Assembly (NCBI GenBank): GCA_905397405.1
Contig: CAJPVJ010000370.1
Span: 1 to 27,108 of the forward strand
Direction of reading: 5' to 3'
DNA: 27,108 nt
Source of the DNA: Oppiella nova
Lineage: Eukaryota; Arthropoda; Arachnida; Sarcoptiformes; Oppiidae
Positions 1 through 9,963 of the stretch are shown here, one piece after another (within the stretch, counting starts at the first letter, position 1; each line of letters begins with the position of its first letter). A model generated the notes under the pieces. That model saw only the letters and a list, made by a program, of their open reading frames with translations. It did no database searches and was not told where the DNA came from. A program made the translations under genes and the position numbers.

Positions 1-683
1 GATAGTCCATATTATAACCTTTAGCACGTAGTATATTATTGAAATGAACAGGTATCGATATTAATATCGACTATCCCAATGAGCGCCTATCGTATAAAGT
101 TAAGAGATATTATATTGTGTACTCCAGTGTATAATAAAACTTGAATTTGCTATTTCAACAGTCAATATGAATAACTTGAACTTTATTCGTATTTGAAATA
201 AATATTTTGTAATGAAAATAGCATGTACACTTTTATTATTTATAATTTGCTGCAAATAATGATATTAACTTGGTTAGCATCAATGTGGTTTAAACGTCTA
301 GTATTTAACATTTCTTTAAAAGTTAAATGTTAAATCTATACAACAATATTAACTACATAGTTTATATATTATAAGATTAATTTTAATAATGGTAAACATT
401 TGTTCACAATTAATTAAAAAATTAATTTACTATTATTTAAAATAATTTTTATAGAATAAAATATTTATCTCTGGTGTATTTACACTACAAAATCATAAAT
501 TATCATTAATAATCTCACGCATTAGACTTATTAAAATTTATATAATAAGTCTCAGTATCAAATATGCTATTATTTATCTATAAAGCAAAATATAATTTGT
601 AAACATACTTAAAAGTTTAATGAAACATTAAGATTTAGATATTGGACACAAACGGTGTTCTTAATAATATGTATAATATGTAG
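1..683. other. AT-rich non-coding DNA, no gene seen
   Basis: This stretch is dominated by A/T runs and short AT repeats, and no reading frame shows protein-like composition. It lies downstream (3' side) of the leftmost minus-strand peptide gene, so it may include that gene's 3' UTR or further exons, but I can point to none. Confidence 0.6.
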
Positions 684-815
684 TCAGAACCGAAACATGG
701 GTTCCCCATAATCGCGATTTGGACGTCTCGTTTGGTTCTCACACATACCGGTGCTTATCCATAGAATCACTGCAATTATATATAAACTTAAAATAACTAG
801 TTCGTTTTTAACCAT
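684..815 (-). CDS. small secreted peptide, TRRP-RDYG family, copy A
   Basis: I do not recognise this family. Starting at the ATG at 815-813 the frame encodes 43 residues. A longer upstream ATG in the same frame at 938 exists, but the stretch it adds does not look like protein and would bury the signal peptide. Residues 5-25 are a hydrophobic signal-peptide-like segment ending in ISTGMC. It is followed by ENQ and the motif TRRPNRDYG at residues 29-37 (nucleotides 705-731). The protein stops only six residues after the motif. Copies B and C lie upstream on the same strand and have the same motif at the same residue numbers. The LW(I/M)STG end of the signal peptide is shared with copy B, also at DNA level, so A and B look like the younger pair. 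The very short tail suggests a truncated copy, a minimal peptide, or a missed 3' exon. That the gene is real is inferred from this conservation. Confidence 0.55.
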   Translation of the reverse strand: MVKNELVILSLYIIAVILWISTGMCENQTRRPNRDYGEPMFRF

Positions 816-1235
816 ACTTGTATAATAATAATGTTGCAAAACTTGTTGCTTATTTGAATTTTGAAAATAATTTGAATATATTGGTGGTATGAAAATTATG
901 ACATTTTTGCAGGATATGAAGTCTACCGTTCCTGTCATTCTAAGAAATCTACTTTACAAGAAGTGCTCGTATTTAATAAACACTATTATATTTATAATGG
1001 AGACTTATATCCTACTATTAATACAAAAACATTAAAACATTTCCATTTTAAATTATTAATAGATCATTATTTCAATGAATTTTATAAAGCAAAAGTGATT
1101 TTAACTAGGCATTTATTTTATATTTTAATAAATTATTTAATAAACAGTTACAATAGAATAGATTTTATAATTATAGTTATATAAATTGTAATGAATTATA
1201 TGTTTATTACATTTACAACCGATTATAATACTATA

Positions 1236-1448
1236 CTAATAATCAGAATATGATGATAGGAATCTAAAACTGTTTGGTATTCTATTGATCCAGGGCACTT
1301 TTGTTGTGCCTTTTATCACAAGTAGAGGCATAACATATCCATAATCACGAGGTGGTCGTCGGGTCCGTATTTGACATTCAACACTACCGGTGCTCATCCA
1401 TAGACTAAACACAAGTATAATAACCGAAATAACACTTGCTTTGTTCAT
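1236..1448 (-). CDS. small secreted peptide, TRRP-RDYG family, copy B
   Basis: This single open frame of 70 residues starts at ATG 1448-1446. Residues 5-21 are hydrophobic and end in LWMSTG, followed by SVECQ, which fits a signal peptide cleaved near C25/Q26. The motif TRRPPRDYG follows at residues 29-37 (1338-1364). The remaining 33 residues contain no cysteine and show no similarity to the tails of copies A or C. No dibasic site followed by an amidation glycine is visible, so a classical amidated neuropeptide precursor is not supported. The frame could be cut by an unseen intron after the motif. The product may be a secreted peptide of immune, glandular or signalling type, but nothing in the sequence decides which. 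Confidence 0.6.
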   Translation of the reverse strand: MNKASVISVIILVFSLWMSTGSVECQIRTRRPPRDYGYVMPLLVIKGTTKVPWINRIPNSFRFLSSYSDY

Positions 1449-1870
1449 ACTGTTTAAAATAAAATTTTATAAAAACCTTTTACAAAATATAATATTATAA
1501 TTATAATTATAATTATTAAATATAATGTAAAGTTTTTAAAATAATGTACATAAATGAACAGGATATTTTGCTAAAAAAACTTGAGCTAACTTTCCGTCTA
1601 TTATATCGTCACTTATAAATTATACCAGATTTTGATGAAAAAATATTGTTTTTATTTAGTATACAATAGTTTTTTACATTTTGTTAATGAGTTTTAGAGG
1701 AAATTTAAAACAAACATTATTTTTGTATTTATGAATGAATTATAATTATCAAAAAAAGTTTCGTACAATAAGTTTAATAAATAATGTGCTTGATTAAATA
1801 TAAATATGGTATATGGATAAAGTTCATGTTTGTCATAAAATAAATAAAAATTTTAAAATTGAAAATCAAT

Positions 1871-2161
1871 TTAATTATTAGGATATATGACACGTGACAT
1901 GAGTCGACTCCTTTCCCTCTTACGGTCAGTCCTCCTGATCTGATTGGGTCTGTCGTTGAGTTGTGGTCGAGGTTTGTTACCACCGGTGGGACCACCACTC
2001 GGGAAAGGCCTATCTGTCTTGTCTTTTGGCAGTTTAAACGGCACTATAATTCCGTAATCCCGGGGCGGACGACGTGTGCGCTGACACTCAGTCCGTGTTA
2101 TCGTTAATATTGTAATAATGAACACAAAAATGGTTAATAACCACACATTTGTTAAATTCAT
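1871..2161 (-). CDS. small secreted Arg/Pro-rich peptide, TRRP-RDYG family, copy C
   Basis: This is the longest and most GC-rich member of the array, with 96 residues from ATG 2161-2159. Residues 6-22 form a hydrophobic signal-peptide core, and RTECQ marks the likely cleavage region. TRRPPRDYG occupies residues 29-37 (2051-2077), exactly as in copies A and B. The mature part is strongly basic, rich in Arg, Pro, Lys and Gly, cysteine-free and probably disordered. It contains repeated RP/PR pairs, as in NKPRPQLNDRP, and a basic cluster near the end (RRTDRKRERSR). This composition resembles proline- and arginine-rich antimicrobial peptides, but it also fits a processed precursor, so function is open. 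The clear base-composition contrast with flanking DNA supports genuine coding. Confidence 0.65.
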   Translation of the reverse strand: MNLTNVWLLTIFVFIITILTITRTECQRTRRPPRDYGIIVPFKLPKDKTDRPFPSGGPTGGNKPRPQLNDRPNQIRRTDRKRERSRLMSRVIYPNN

Positions 2162-3396
2162 TTCTTTTTCAAAATATGTATTAAAATTATTATAACATTC
2201 AGTGAAATAGATACAGATTTAAATGTATTAAGTATTCATTGCATATGTTTTCACTACAAAAGACTTGAGACTAAAACATGAATGTCTTTGTATTTTCTTT
2301 ATATAGTACTTGAGATTATCATAATTTAATATTTTATTAGTTTTTTTTTCTCAATAAGTAATCACTTTATAATAATATAGCAAAAAGTGAATACAAGTAA
2401 TGATTATAAGGAAAAACAATTACCGGTTGACAGAAATGACTGGAAATCCCAAATGACGTCTAGAAATGATTGTTAAAACAAAAGTCTTTTACTGAATTCA
2501 TAGGTAATATATTGATGGCTCACAACCTTCCGTCAATTATAGCATTGTTTTATATTTTAAATTTTAAAATAATGTGAATAATCATTATAAAATGTATACA
2601 GTATGCTAGAATAATTTTGAGATAAAATTACAAATACCATTAATAAAAAATTATTAAATATACCTATAAAATAAAGTTACTTTATGTATTAAATTAATCA
2701 AAATTTATTAATTTGTAAACCTGTACATAACTTATAATATTGTATTAATATTTGTTTGTTATACAGTATTAAATTATATAGACATTTACAGAAAGAATCA
2801 TTTATTTTATAAATTGTATAAAATCTTTACAATAATTGTATAAAATAATTATGAAAACAAAGTTTATGTTTGATGTAAATTATAATTTGTATCTATTGTT
2901 AAAACTGTTAACAACAATTGGACAAATAATATAATTTCAATCATAACTTGAAACCATATGACATGAATGAATGAATTTAATTAATAATTGACCCTTCACA
3001 ATTTATCCAACTATCATCATTTGTTGAAACTTATATAAAACACTGTTAAACTTATAAAATATTTAAATCATTTATAACACATACAGAACATTTAAATTTT
3101 GAAAGTAAAATGTTTCAAATATAGACACATGAAATATAGACATAATTAATAGAGAAGTGGAGTAGGTTTTAAACATCATTAACTAAACGATACAACACTC
3201 AAATGGCACATCCTTTTCCATCCCTAACAAAAAGCTATGAAAACTCTTGGGAAAGGAGTTTAACAAAAGTAATATTAATTACAATCAGTAATTTATCATA
3301 CAAACGCTATTCACACAAATGGTTAACTATTATTGTCCACATACTACTGACTTACATTTAACAGTATAATTATTTTATTTATAGCAATAAAAAATA
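2162..3396. other. AT-rich intergenic DNA
   Basis: There is no coding signal on either strand. It lies upstream of the minus-strand peptide copy C and downstream of the first chitin-binding gene. A TATATAAAG-like string on the minus strand at about 2298-2306 could be a TATA box for copy C, roughly 140 bases before its ATG, but such strings are common in DNA this AT-rich. Confidence 0.5.
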
Positions 3397-3402
3397 TTTA
3401 TT
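3397..3402 (-). terminator. candidate polyadenylation signal of CPAP1-type gene A
   Basis: AATAAA occurs on the minus strand about 65 bases after the stop codon of the chitin-binding gene, a usual distance for a cleavage/polyadenylation signal. A second copy lies at 3374-3379. AATAAA is frequent by chance in this AT-rich DNA. Confidence 0.35.
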
Positions 3403-3467
3403 AAAACAAAATACAATCACAATTATTAACACAAATTCTTAGACTTAAAAATATTAAAATATGATAT

Positions 3468-4715
3468 TTAGAGGACAAGTCTGCGGACAGTGACGTACTC
3501 GTCATCATAATCATCGTGACCTCCCAGCCCTCCGCCCACAAAATGGTCACTATTATCGTAGTCAAAACTGGGCTCAATAGGGGTGGACAGCGGCTTCTCA
3601 ACGTCAGGGGCTACCGGTGCGGCCACTATCTTAATGGGCGACGATTGGGGTAGAGGTGACAACACGTGGGCCGCATCGCCCCGGGATATCCTGTCGCCGA
3701 AGTTAAAACCGGTGCTCTCGAGGCCCACGTAATTGTGCCGTCGGTCCAGGTCTTCGTCCGTCAAGTGGTGGGCCGTCGGGTCGCCTATACCTGAGTTGAG
3801 GTAATAGAAGTCGGGGGACGTCTGACAGGGGATGGACTGATCGATGTGATTGCATACGAGCAACGATTGGTCGAATATGGTCTGATTTGGGCAAACGAAT
3901 GTGTGCTGGCTCATTAGCTAATGACAAATATAAAGCAACCAGGTCAATAATTTTAAAAATTCATTAAAAATCCTGTAAATTTAGTACAACTTTTAATTCA
4001 GTTAACAAGTACTGGTATCATTTTTTAAATGGATTTAAGTTATATTTTTAAAACTAATCTGTTTTATATATGTCCAGATTTAAAATTATTATGTTTTTGA
4101 AATACAAATGTTTTCAATGTTTTAAGGAGAATTTATAAAAATTAAAATTTTATGACATATTAATACTAGTATATAAATTATTTTTTAACTTACCGGAGTT
4201 CCGTAAACTGTAGGCATACTTTGGCATAGGTGGTAAAGTTGGCAACTATTTGTCAGAACATTATATGTTTAGTTTATTTATAATTAAATACTCTATACAG
4301 TATTAATTAGCTTAATACTTATAATAAATTAACTTTGTACTTAATCAAGTACTTATATTTTTACTATTCAAATCAATTCAATGGAATCCACTATTTGAAT
4401 AAATATAATCATAGAATATCTAATAAATAACAGAATATAATACCCGTTATGTATATCAGCGTAATAGCCATCGTTTTCACATTGAAACTGTGGGCTCACA
4501 TCCTGGTCCACCAGCAGTTCCCAACCACTCGGTAACTGATAGGCAGCCCTTTTATGCTGTAATAATAGTATTAAATTTTATATTTTATTAGCATGAAGTA
4601 ATCCCAAATTACTTACTCGTTTCCTATTGAGACGCTTATCAACAGCACTGGTAGTTATAATATTGATTGCAATCGATATCAATATTAAACTGATTAATTG
4701 ATAAATAACTTTCAT
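3468..4715 (-). CDS. secreted single CBM_14 chitin-binding protein (CPAP1-type), gene A
   Basis: Four exons, in transcript order: 4715-4617, 4556-4444, 4245-4194 and 3917-3468. All have GT..AG introns and the phases 0, 2, 0 keep the frame open, giving 237 residues. Residues 1-24 are a signal peptide. RKRHKR at residues 31-36 is a furin-like site directly before AAYQLPSGW. A peritrophin-A chitin-binding domain follows, with cysteines at 59, 72, 78, 97, 110 and 119. It includes the family signatures GYYAD, CQLYHLC and FVCPNQTIFDQ, and the usual FYYLN just after it. The rest (about 120 residues) is acidic, low complexity and probably disordered. One domain plus a secretion signal is the layout of CPAP1 cuticle proteins, which bind chitin in the exoskeleton or tracheal cuticle. 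The segment between Cys5 and Cys6 lacks the tryptophans common in insect members. The tandem paralog lies upstream on the same strand. Confidence 0.88.
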
Positions 4716-5186
4716 TTTAGAGTTTACAAAAGTTTAATAATAATACTTGCAAAATGATTAAATAAATTAGAAATAAATTCTATACTAAACTACAAAATAT
4801 CACAAACATTTGATAAAAGGCAATTTAAATGTCTATGTCTTAAGAGGTATATTACACGCAGACATGGACTACATCCCAGTGCTCGCTCTCACACCACAAA
4901 AAATAAGGATTTGATTCAAAACTATTCAGTGATTTATAACATTAAATCTCGTAACTGTTTTATTCGCAGACAATCCCATTATGGGATAGATATGTGAAGT
5001 ATTGTATATATTTTATTATACATGAAAGCCTTAGGAATGATGAATGAATTAAATGCACACAAAAAATAATAAATAAATTATAATTTTGCCGTAAATTTCA
5101 CTTTCGATTGTTTGTGTAAATTAAAGACTCAAATCCTTCTGATGGCTCATCGTATGTGTGTTGAGCTATAAAATTATTTTTTATTT

Positions 5187-5190
<4 letters not shown>

Positions 5191-5225
<35 letters not shown>
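5191..5225. repeat. (CT)n microsatellite
   Basis: An uninterrupted CT dinucleotide run of 35 bases (GA on the minus, coding strand). It lies about 476 bases upstream of the ATG of chitin-binding gene A. It could be a neutral microsatellite or a cluster of GAGA-factor type sites. Confidence 0.95.
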
Positions 5226-5228
<3 letters not shown>

Positions 5229-5957
5229 TTAATGATCTCTTTCTCGAAGATGAGATAAACTGCTTACTCTATCGCTCGCATTCATACCACACTTTCACTC
5301 CCTTTCCCCTAATCACAGGTATATGCAAGCGATCCAACAAATATAATACAACTATTTTGCTTAGAAACTTGCAAATACTATGTAATAAAAATCATTAAAT
5401 AGTGGTTAAATATTTTATTAGACATATTTAATCTAAATAATATGAAAGCCTATTAGAACTACATTTCCCACAGCAAAACACCCTGAATATCATTACACGA
5501 TATCTAAAGCGGGGGTAATGTGTGCGGCGATAGTGAAGAGATGATTAACAAAGTGATGACACAAATAACATAACTTTGTTTAATAGCCGTTAAGAATAAT
5601 AGGATTGCTTTTCTTGTTTATGAAAACATTTAGTGTTTCACATATAAAATAAAAGGATTAGATTTTAATCGCGAGATATATGCATAACATGAAAAACTCA
5701 TTTAACATATTTTTCGGGCAAAAAAGTAAAAAATCAGTTTTTTTTTCTGAAGAGATGGGAGTCTTAGAGACCTTTTGTTGTGATAATGAAATTAAGACAA
5801 TAAGACACAAACACACCATAAAATGTATTACTATTTTGTTTAAAAAATTGCATTGAATTTTAAAACAATAAATAATTTTATTAAACAAAAATTTAAAACA
5901 CTTTCAAACGAGATTTGATTCAATATAATGGTTAATATGTTACGATTATTACATAAG

Positions 5958-5975
5958 TATTTTCCGCGGAAAATA
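5958..5975. other. perfect 18-bp palindrome with GC-rich core
   Basis: TATTTTCCGCGGAAAATA reads identically on both strands. It lies in AT-rich intergenic DNA about 1.2 kb upstream of chitin-binding gene A. The CCGCGG core makes it stand out from ordinary AT palindromes, and a site for a homodimeric regulator is possible. No function is shown. Confidence 0.6.
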
Positions 5976-6985
5976 TAATTATTTTATAAAAATAGATTTA
6001 AATATTTTATATAAAATGAGTAAATAAGGTATGCGCTCAATTTTATAAAGCAATGAGAGTAGCAAGGTTGTTATATTTAAATAATATAATATACAGTATT
6101 ATACTAAATAATATAGAATCAATATAATAAATTAATATTTATTAATATTTTGTTGTTATAAAAGTTAAACTAGTAAACAGTATATTAATAATAATAATAC
6201 AAAATGTAATATAGATTGAATACCTTGATCATTGATGTATTTATAAGAGCCCCCACACATATACAATAAGTAGTATCATATTTTTGTTTTGTTATAAAAT
6301 GTTTTCTCCGAAAGCAAAATAACTACAAAAATATTCATAAATTGTCCGCAAATTAGTGGTCAAATAAAGTGAGCCAAAGAATTGTGGATAAAACTCGTGA
6401 TTTGTATGAAACACACGATTTTGCGCTTATAATAAGTGCTGGAAATATTAATTTTGAATTTTATATTTTGTCAGTATGGGAATAACTTTATGTTTTCATT
6501 TTCTCTATTACATAACGTTATGTGTTTTATTTTTGTTTATTACTTTTTTGGGACATTAAACAAAATTATAGAAAATTATTGATGCTCACATATTTTTATG
6601 CATATACTCAGCGTATGGGTTAATTGTATAATACTCTGTGTATAAAGTATTTTTATTTTATTTAATTAAAATTCTATTAGCTTAATGTGTATTATTATTT
6701 TGAATAAATTATTTACTAATTAAGCAAATATTTTTTTGTTAATTAAACAAAATATTTGTTTTTTGGTTATTTATCTATAAAAAAATACTACAACAATATA
6801 ATATAAACCTGAAAATAGTTTTCTAGAGTTTTATCAGAATTGAGTGAACATCGGATATACTGTAAATGGTATACGGTATTATAAAAGATCTAGCTAAATA
6901 TACATAAATTTAATAGTAAATCATTTAATAAATCCATTGGTTTAAAATACATTTTGTCAAAGACACTCATTTGAAAATAAAATGT

Positions 6986-6991
6986 TTTATT
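6986..6991 (-). terminator. candidate polyadenylation signal of CPAP1-type gene B
   Basis: AATAAA on the minus strand, about 105 bases after the stop codon of gene B. A nearer copy at 7077-7082 lies only about 15 bases after the stop. Either could be used; both are weak evidence given the AT content. Confidence 0.3.
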
Positions 6992-7096
6992 TTTATAATA
7001 TAATATAAACTTGTACAAACAACATAAAAACTACATAATTTGGCATAGGATACATAAAAATTATTAAACAAACAATTTTATTATAAAAGCATTTCA

Positions 7097-9963
7097 TCAA
7101 AAGTCCTCATCGGGATCATCGCTATCATCGATCAGATTATTGGCTCCGGGATTGCGAGCGCCGGCGTTCTGAGCGTTATTTAGTATTGAATTGAATTTAT
7201 TATTGTTATTAACGGTACGAATGCGCTCGAAGTCGTCGCTGCCGTGAAACCACGTGTTCAGAGCACCGATACGTTTGTTCATATAGAAAAACTCTTGCGA
7301 TGACCCGCACGGCACCGACAGTTGACTTTCAAACGTACACGTCTGGGTCAGTTGGTTGAACACCGTGCCATTGCCGCATATGAACGTGTATTGTAGGAAT
7401 CGCTAGTATTATATGAGTTAAAACTTTAATTAAACAACTACAGATTTAGCATTAGGCCAATATAATTTATACATTTCAAAACAATTAATAATTACACTAA
7501 TTAATATTGTAATAATTGTAACAATAATAAAAGTAACTTACAAAAGTAAAATATTAATTAGTCAATTAAATTTGCTTGATCTTAATTTAATAACTAACAT
7601 TATAATTATAGTAATTTAAAATTCCTTACATTAAATAAGTTATATTATTTAAATAAATAAGAAATTGTTATAAACAAGTAAAGACAAAGTTTATTTATAA
7701 ATTGTAAAATCAAATTCTCGTTTATCATATTATTGTATTTAGGAGACTTTATAAAATTTATTTTTATTTGATATTTATAAATTAATAGAAAATAATTCTA
7801 TAAATAGGCATAAATGTTATCATGTAGTAATATCAAAAAAAATTAACATAAATTTTCAATAAAAGTTTTTTTATACCCATCTCTACAAATAACAAATCGT
7901 TAAATAGCTTACAAAACAATTAATCAATTAATCAATTATAAGGTGTAATAAATAATGAATTCATAAATTATCGCTGCAAAAAGATATAATATAAAAATAG
8001 TAACAAATTATTTACAAATACAATCATAAATAATTAGAAAACAAAATATATTATCAAATAAATGTATGGAGCATCTCTCAATTAATTATATGAAACAAAT
8101 TATTTATTTATAAACAAATCTAAATTACAAATGAATCTTATTTGGCCGTTAAGTGTATGAATGATTATGATAAATGGTCTTGTTAATTTCTATAGAAAAG
8201 CTAAAATTATTATTATTAATCGAAATCATTTCTAATAAAATAGTAAAAAATAGTAATTATAATCTATTATATTGTGTGCTCACAAAAACGTGTGAAAAGT
8301 GAATAATAGATTAATGGGTTAATCATAGTTCTCTCTCTCTCTCTCTCTCACACACACACTCACTCACTCACTCTCTTTCACACACACACACACAAGATTC
8401 AAAAATAACTAATCTGAGTGAGACTGAAATATGGCTCAAAATAAGTTTTAAACATAATTAAATATGGTTTGCATAGAGAGTTGATGACTCATTCATTATA
8501 GTGAAAGCACTGGTATTTTGAATAAAACTTTAATTTGTGAGATACAGCCATAAGAATCAATACAATATAAATTATATAGAATTGATTTTTACTTTTTTTC
8601 ATTTTTATTTTATGTTTGGTATAAGAATAGTCTTTAAATAATATCAATGAAGTAAACAATACCAGAGCACACACAATGGTTTGTGTAATTAATTACCAAT
8701 CAATCATTCTGTAAAGAGTTTTTATGCTCTGATTTATAATTATTGAATACACTTTTGAAAATACATTCAACACAATAGGTGTCAGAAAAATCGTACATAA
8801 AAAATAATAAGTTTATTGTTAAAAAATAATAGACTATTTTCACATTGATTCCTATAATTTATTAAATGGTGTTATTTTTAAATAATGATTATGAATTCAT
8901 GTAAAGTAGTTATTTAATTCCTTACATTTTAAAATTATTTAACGCTAAATGTTTCTCTCCAAAGTTTTAGCTTAAGAAATATAAATAAAATAAATGCATA
9001 TTTTATATGTCATTAATTAATAAGTGTGGGAATAAAATAATGGATTAATAATTTAATGAACATATTGTTAACTACATTGAGAACTGCGATTATAAAACAA
9101 TCTCATTGTCATTGCTTTTGATTGAATAGATTATTACATAAATTAATTCAATACTTCGCTACAATTGAATTGTTAATCCAATAAAATGATTAATAAATTT
9201 AATATTCAAAATAAAAATTAATTTAAAATTATTAACAAATATTAAAAATTAAATAAAACTTCAAAGTTATCTCAGATAATATTCTCGATAACATACTTGT
9301 ATATAATAGCAAATGCATAATACTCTATGAAATGTGTCATTTGAAGAATATAATTAACAATATAAGATTTTTATGCAGTACTTACAGGTTTAGAATAGTG
9401 AATGTTAATGAATTGGCACACATGGTATAGTTGGCAACTGTATGCGAAGAATAGCAATTGTTAACTATTTTATCAAATTCAAATTTAATATAAATTGTGA
9501 AAATATTATTTATGTTTATATTATTAATATTGATTGAATGTTGCAAATTGTATTAAAACAATTAAACTTAAATCTAACACTGTGCTAGATGTATTATTAT
9601 AATTAAACTTTCAATTACTAAATAGTGGAATAAATAAATTATCAGAATTAAAGAAATCCTAAATTAAATTATTATTTAGTATATTAATAACAAATATAGG
9701 GCTAACCCGTTGTCAGTATCCGCGAAATACCCGTCCTCTTGGCACTCGAAGCTCGGGGTAATTGATTCCCTTAAATAATACCAACCGTCCGGCAAATCAT
9801 AGGCACCCCTTTTGCTCTGTTATTAAGACAATCAATTATACAATGAATATCCCTATAATGAGTTAACATGTTATAGTACCCTGGATAACACTTGTCGAGC
9901 CGCACCATATCCAATATAGACACTTATTATCACAAGTATTGCGTTTAATACCAAATTATTCAT
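7097..9963 (-). CDS. secreted single CBM_14 chitin-binding protein (CPAP1-type), gene B
   Basis: Four exons, in transcript order: 9963-9880, 9816-9707, 9437-9386 and 7402-7097, joined at GT..AG introns of phase 0, 2 and 0, giving 183 residues. Residues 1-22 are the signal peptide. RSKR at residues 28-31 is a furin-type site immediately before GAYDLPDGW. The CBM_14 domain has cysteines at 53, 66, 72, 91, 104 and 114, with GYFAD, CQLYHVC, ICGNGTVFN and a following FFYMN. The spacing between cysteines (12, 5, 18, 12, 9) matches gene A except for one residue in the last loop. A 70-residue tail follows, Asn-rich and then acidic (SDDPDEDF at the end). Intron positions and the 52-nt third exon are identical to gene A, so the two arose by tandem duplication. 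The third intron is 1983 bases here against 276 in gene A. The likely role is a cuticular chitin-binding matrix protein. Confidence 0.88.
8331..8394. repeat. compound (CT)n(CA)n(CACT)n microsatellite
   Basis: CT repeats pass into CA, then CACT units, then CT, then CA again. It lies inside the long third intron of chitin-binding gene B. Confidence 0.93.

Larger units (their letters stand above)
4716..6985. other. intergenic DNA between the two chitin-binding genes
   Basis: No coding exon is visible. This is the upstream region of gene A and the downstream region of gene B. It holds a long CT repeat at 5191-5225, a GC-richer patch near 4860-4895 with a GAGAGCGAG string on the minus strand, and a perfect 18-bp palindrome at 5958-5975. 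The open frame at 5658-5888 (minus) has AT-driven composition and no recognisable domain. Confidence 0.55.

Noticed and set aside
684-703. C-terminal MFRF of peptide copy A as an FMRFamide-like peptide
   Set aside because: There is no C-terminal glycine for amidation, no basic cleavage sites and no repeats. The end differs in copies B and C.
963-1184. Plus-strand open frame of 73 codons
   Set aside because: Composition is dominated by Ile, Asn, Tyr, Phe and Lys as expected from AT-rich DNA. It has no signal peptide or domain and lies between the minus-strand peptide genes.
3703-3927. Second minus-strand frame overlapping the last exon of chitin-binding gene A
   Set aside because: It is a shadow frame of the GC-rich exon; the other frame continues the six-cysteine CBM_14 pattern and is joined by correct splice phases.
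5658-5888. Minus-strand open frame of 76 codons with hydrophobic stretches
   Set aside because: The AT-driven composition mimics membrane segments. There is no GC rise, splice context or recognisable motif.
7916-7940. Short AATCAATT tandem repeats
   Set aside because: Simple AT-rich sequence expected by chance in this background; not a meaningful repeat array.
8489-8674. Minus-strand open frame inside the third intron of chitin-binding gene B
   Set aside because: It is Lys/Ile/Tyr-rich and AT-driven, and including it would disrupt the conserved exon 3 to exon 4 junction shared with gene A.
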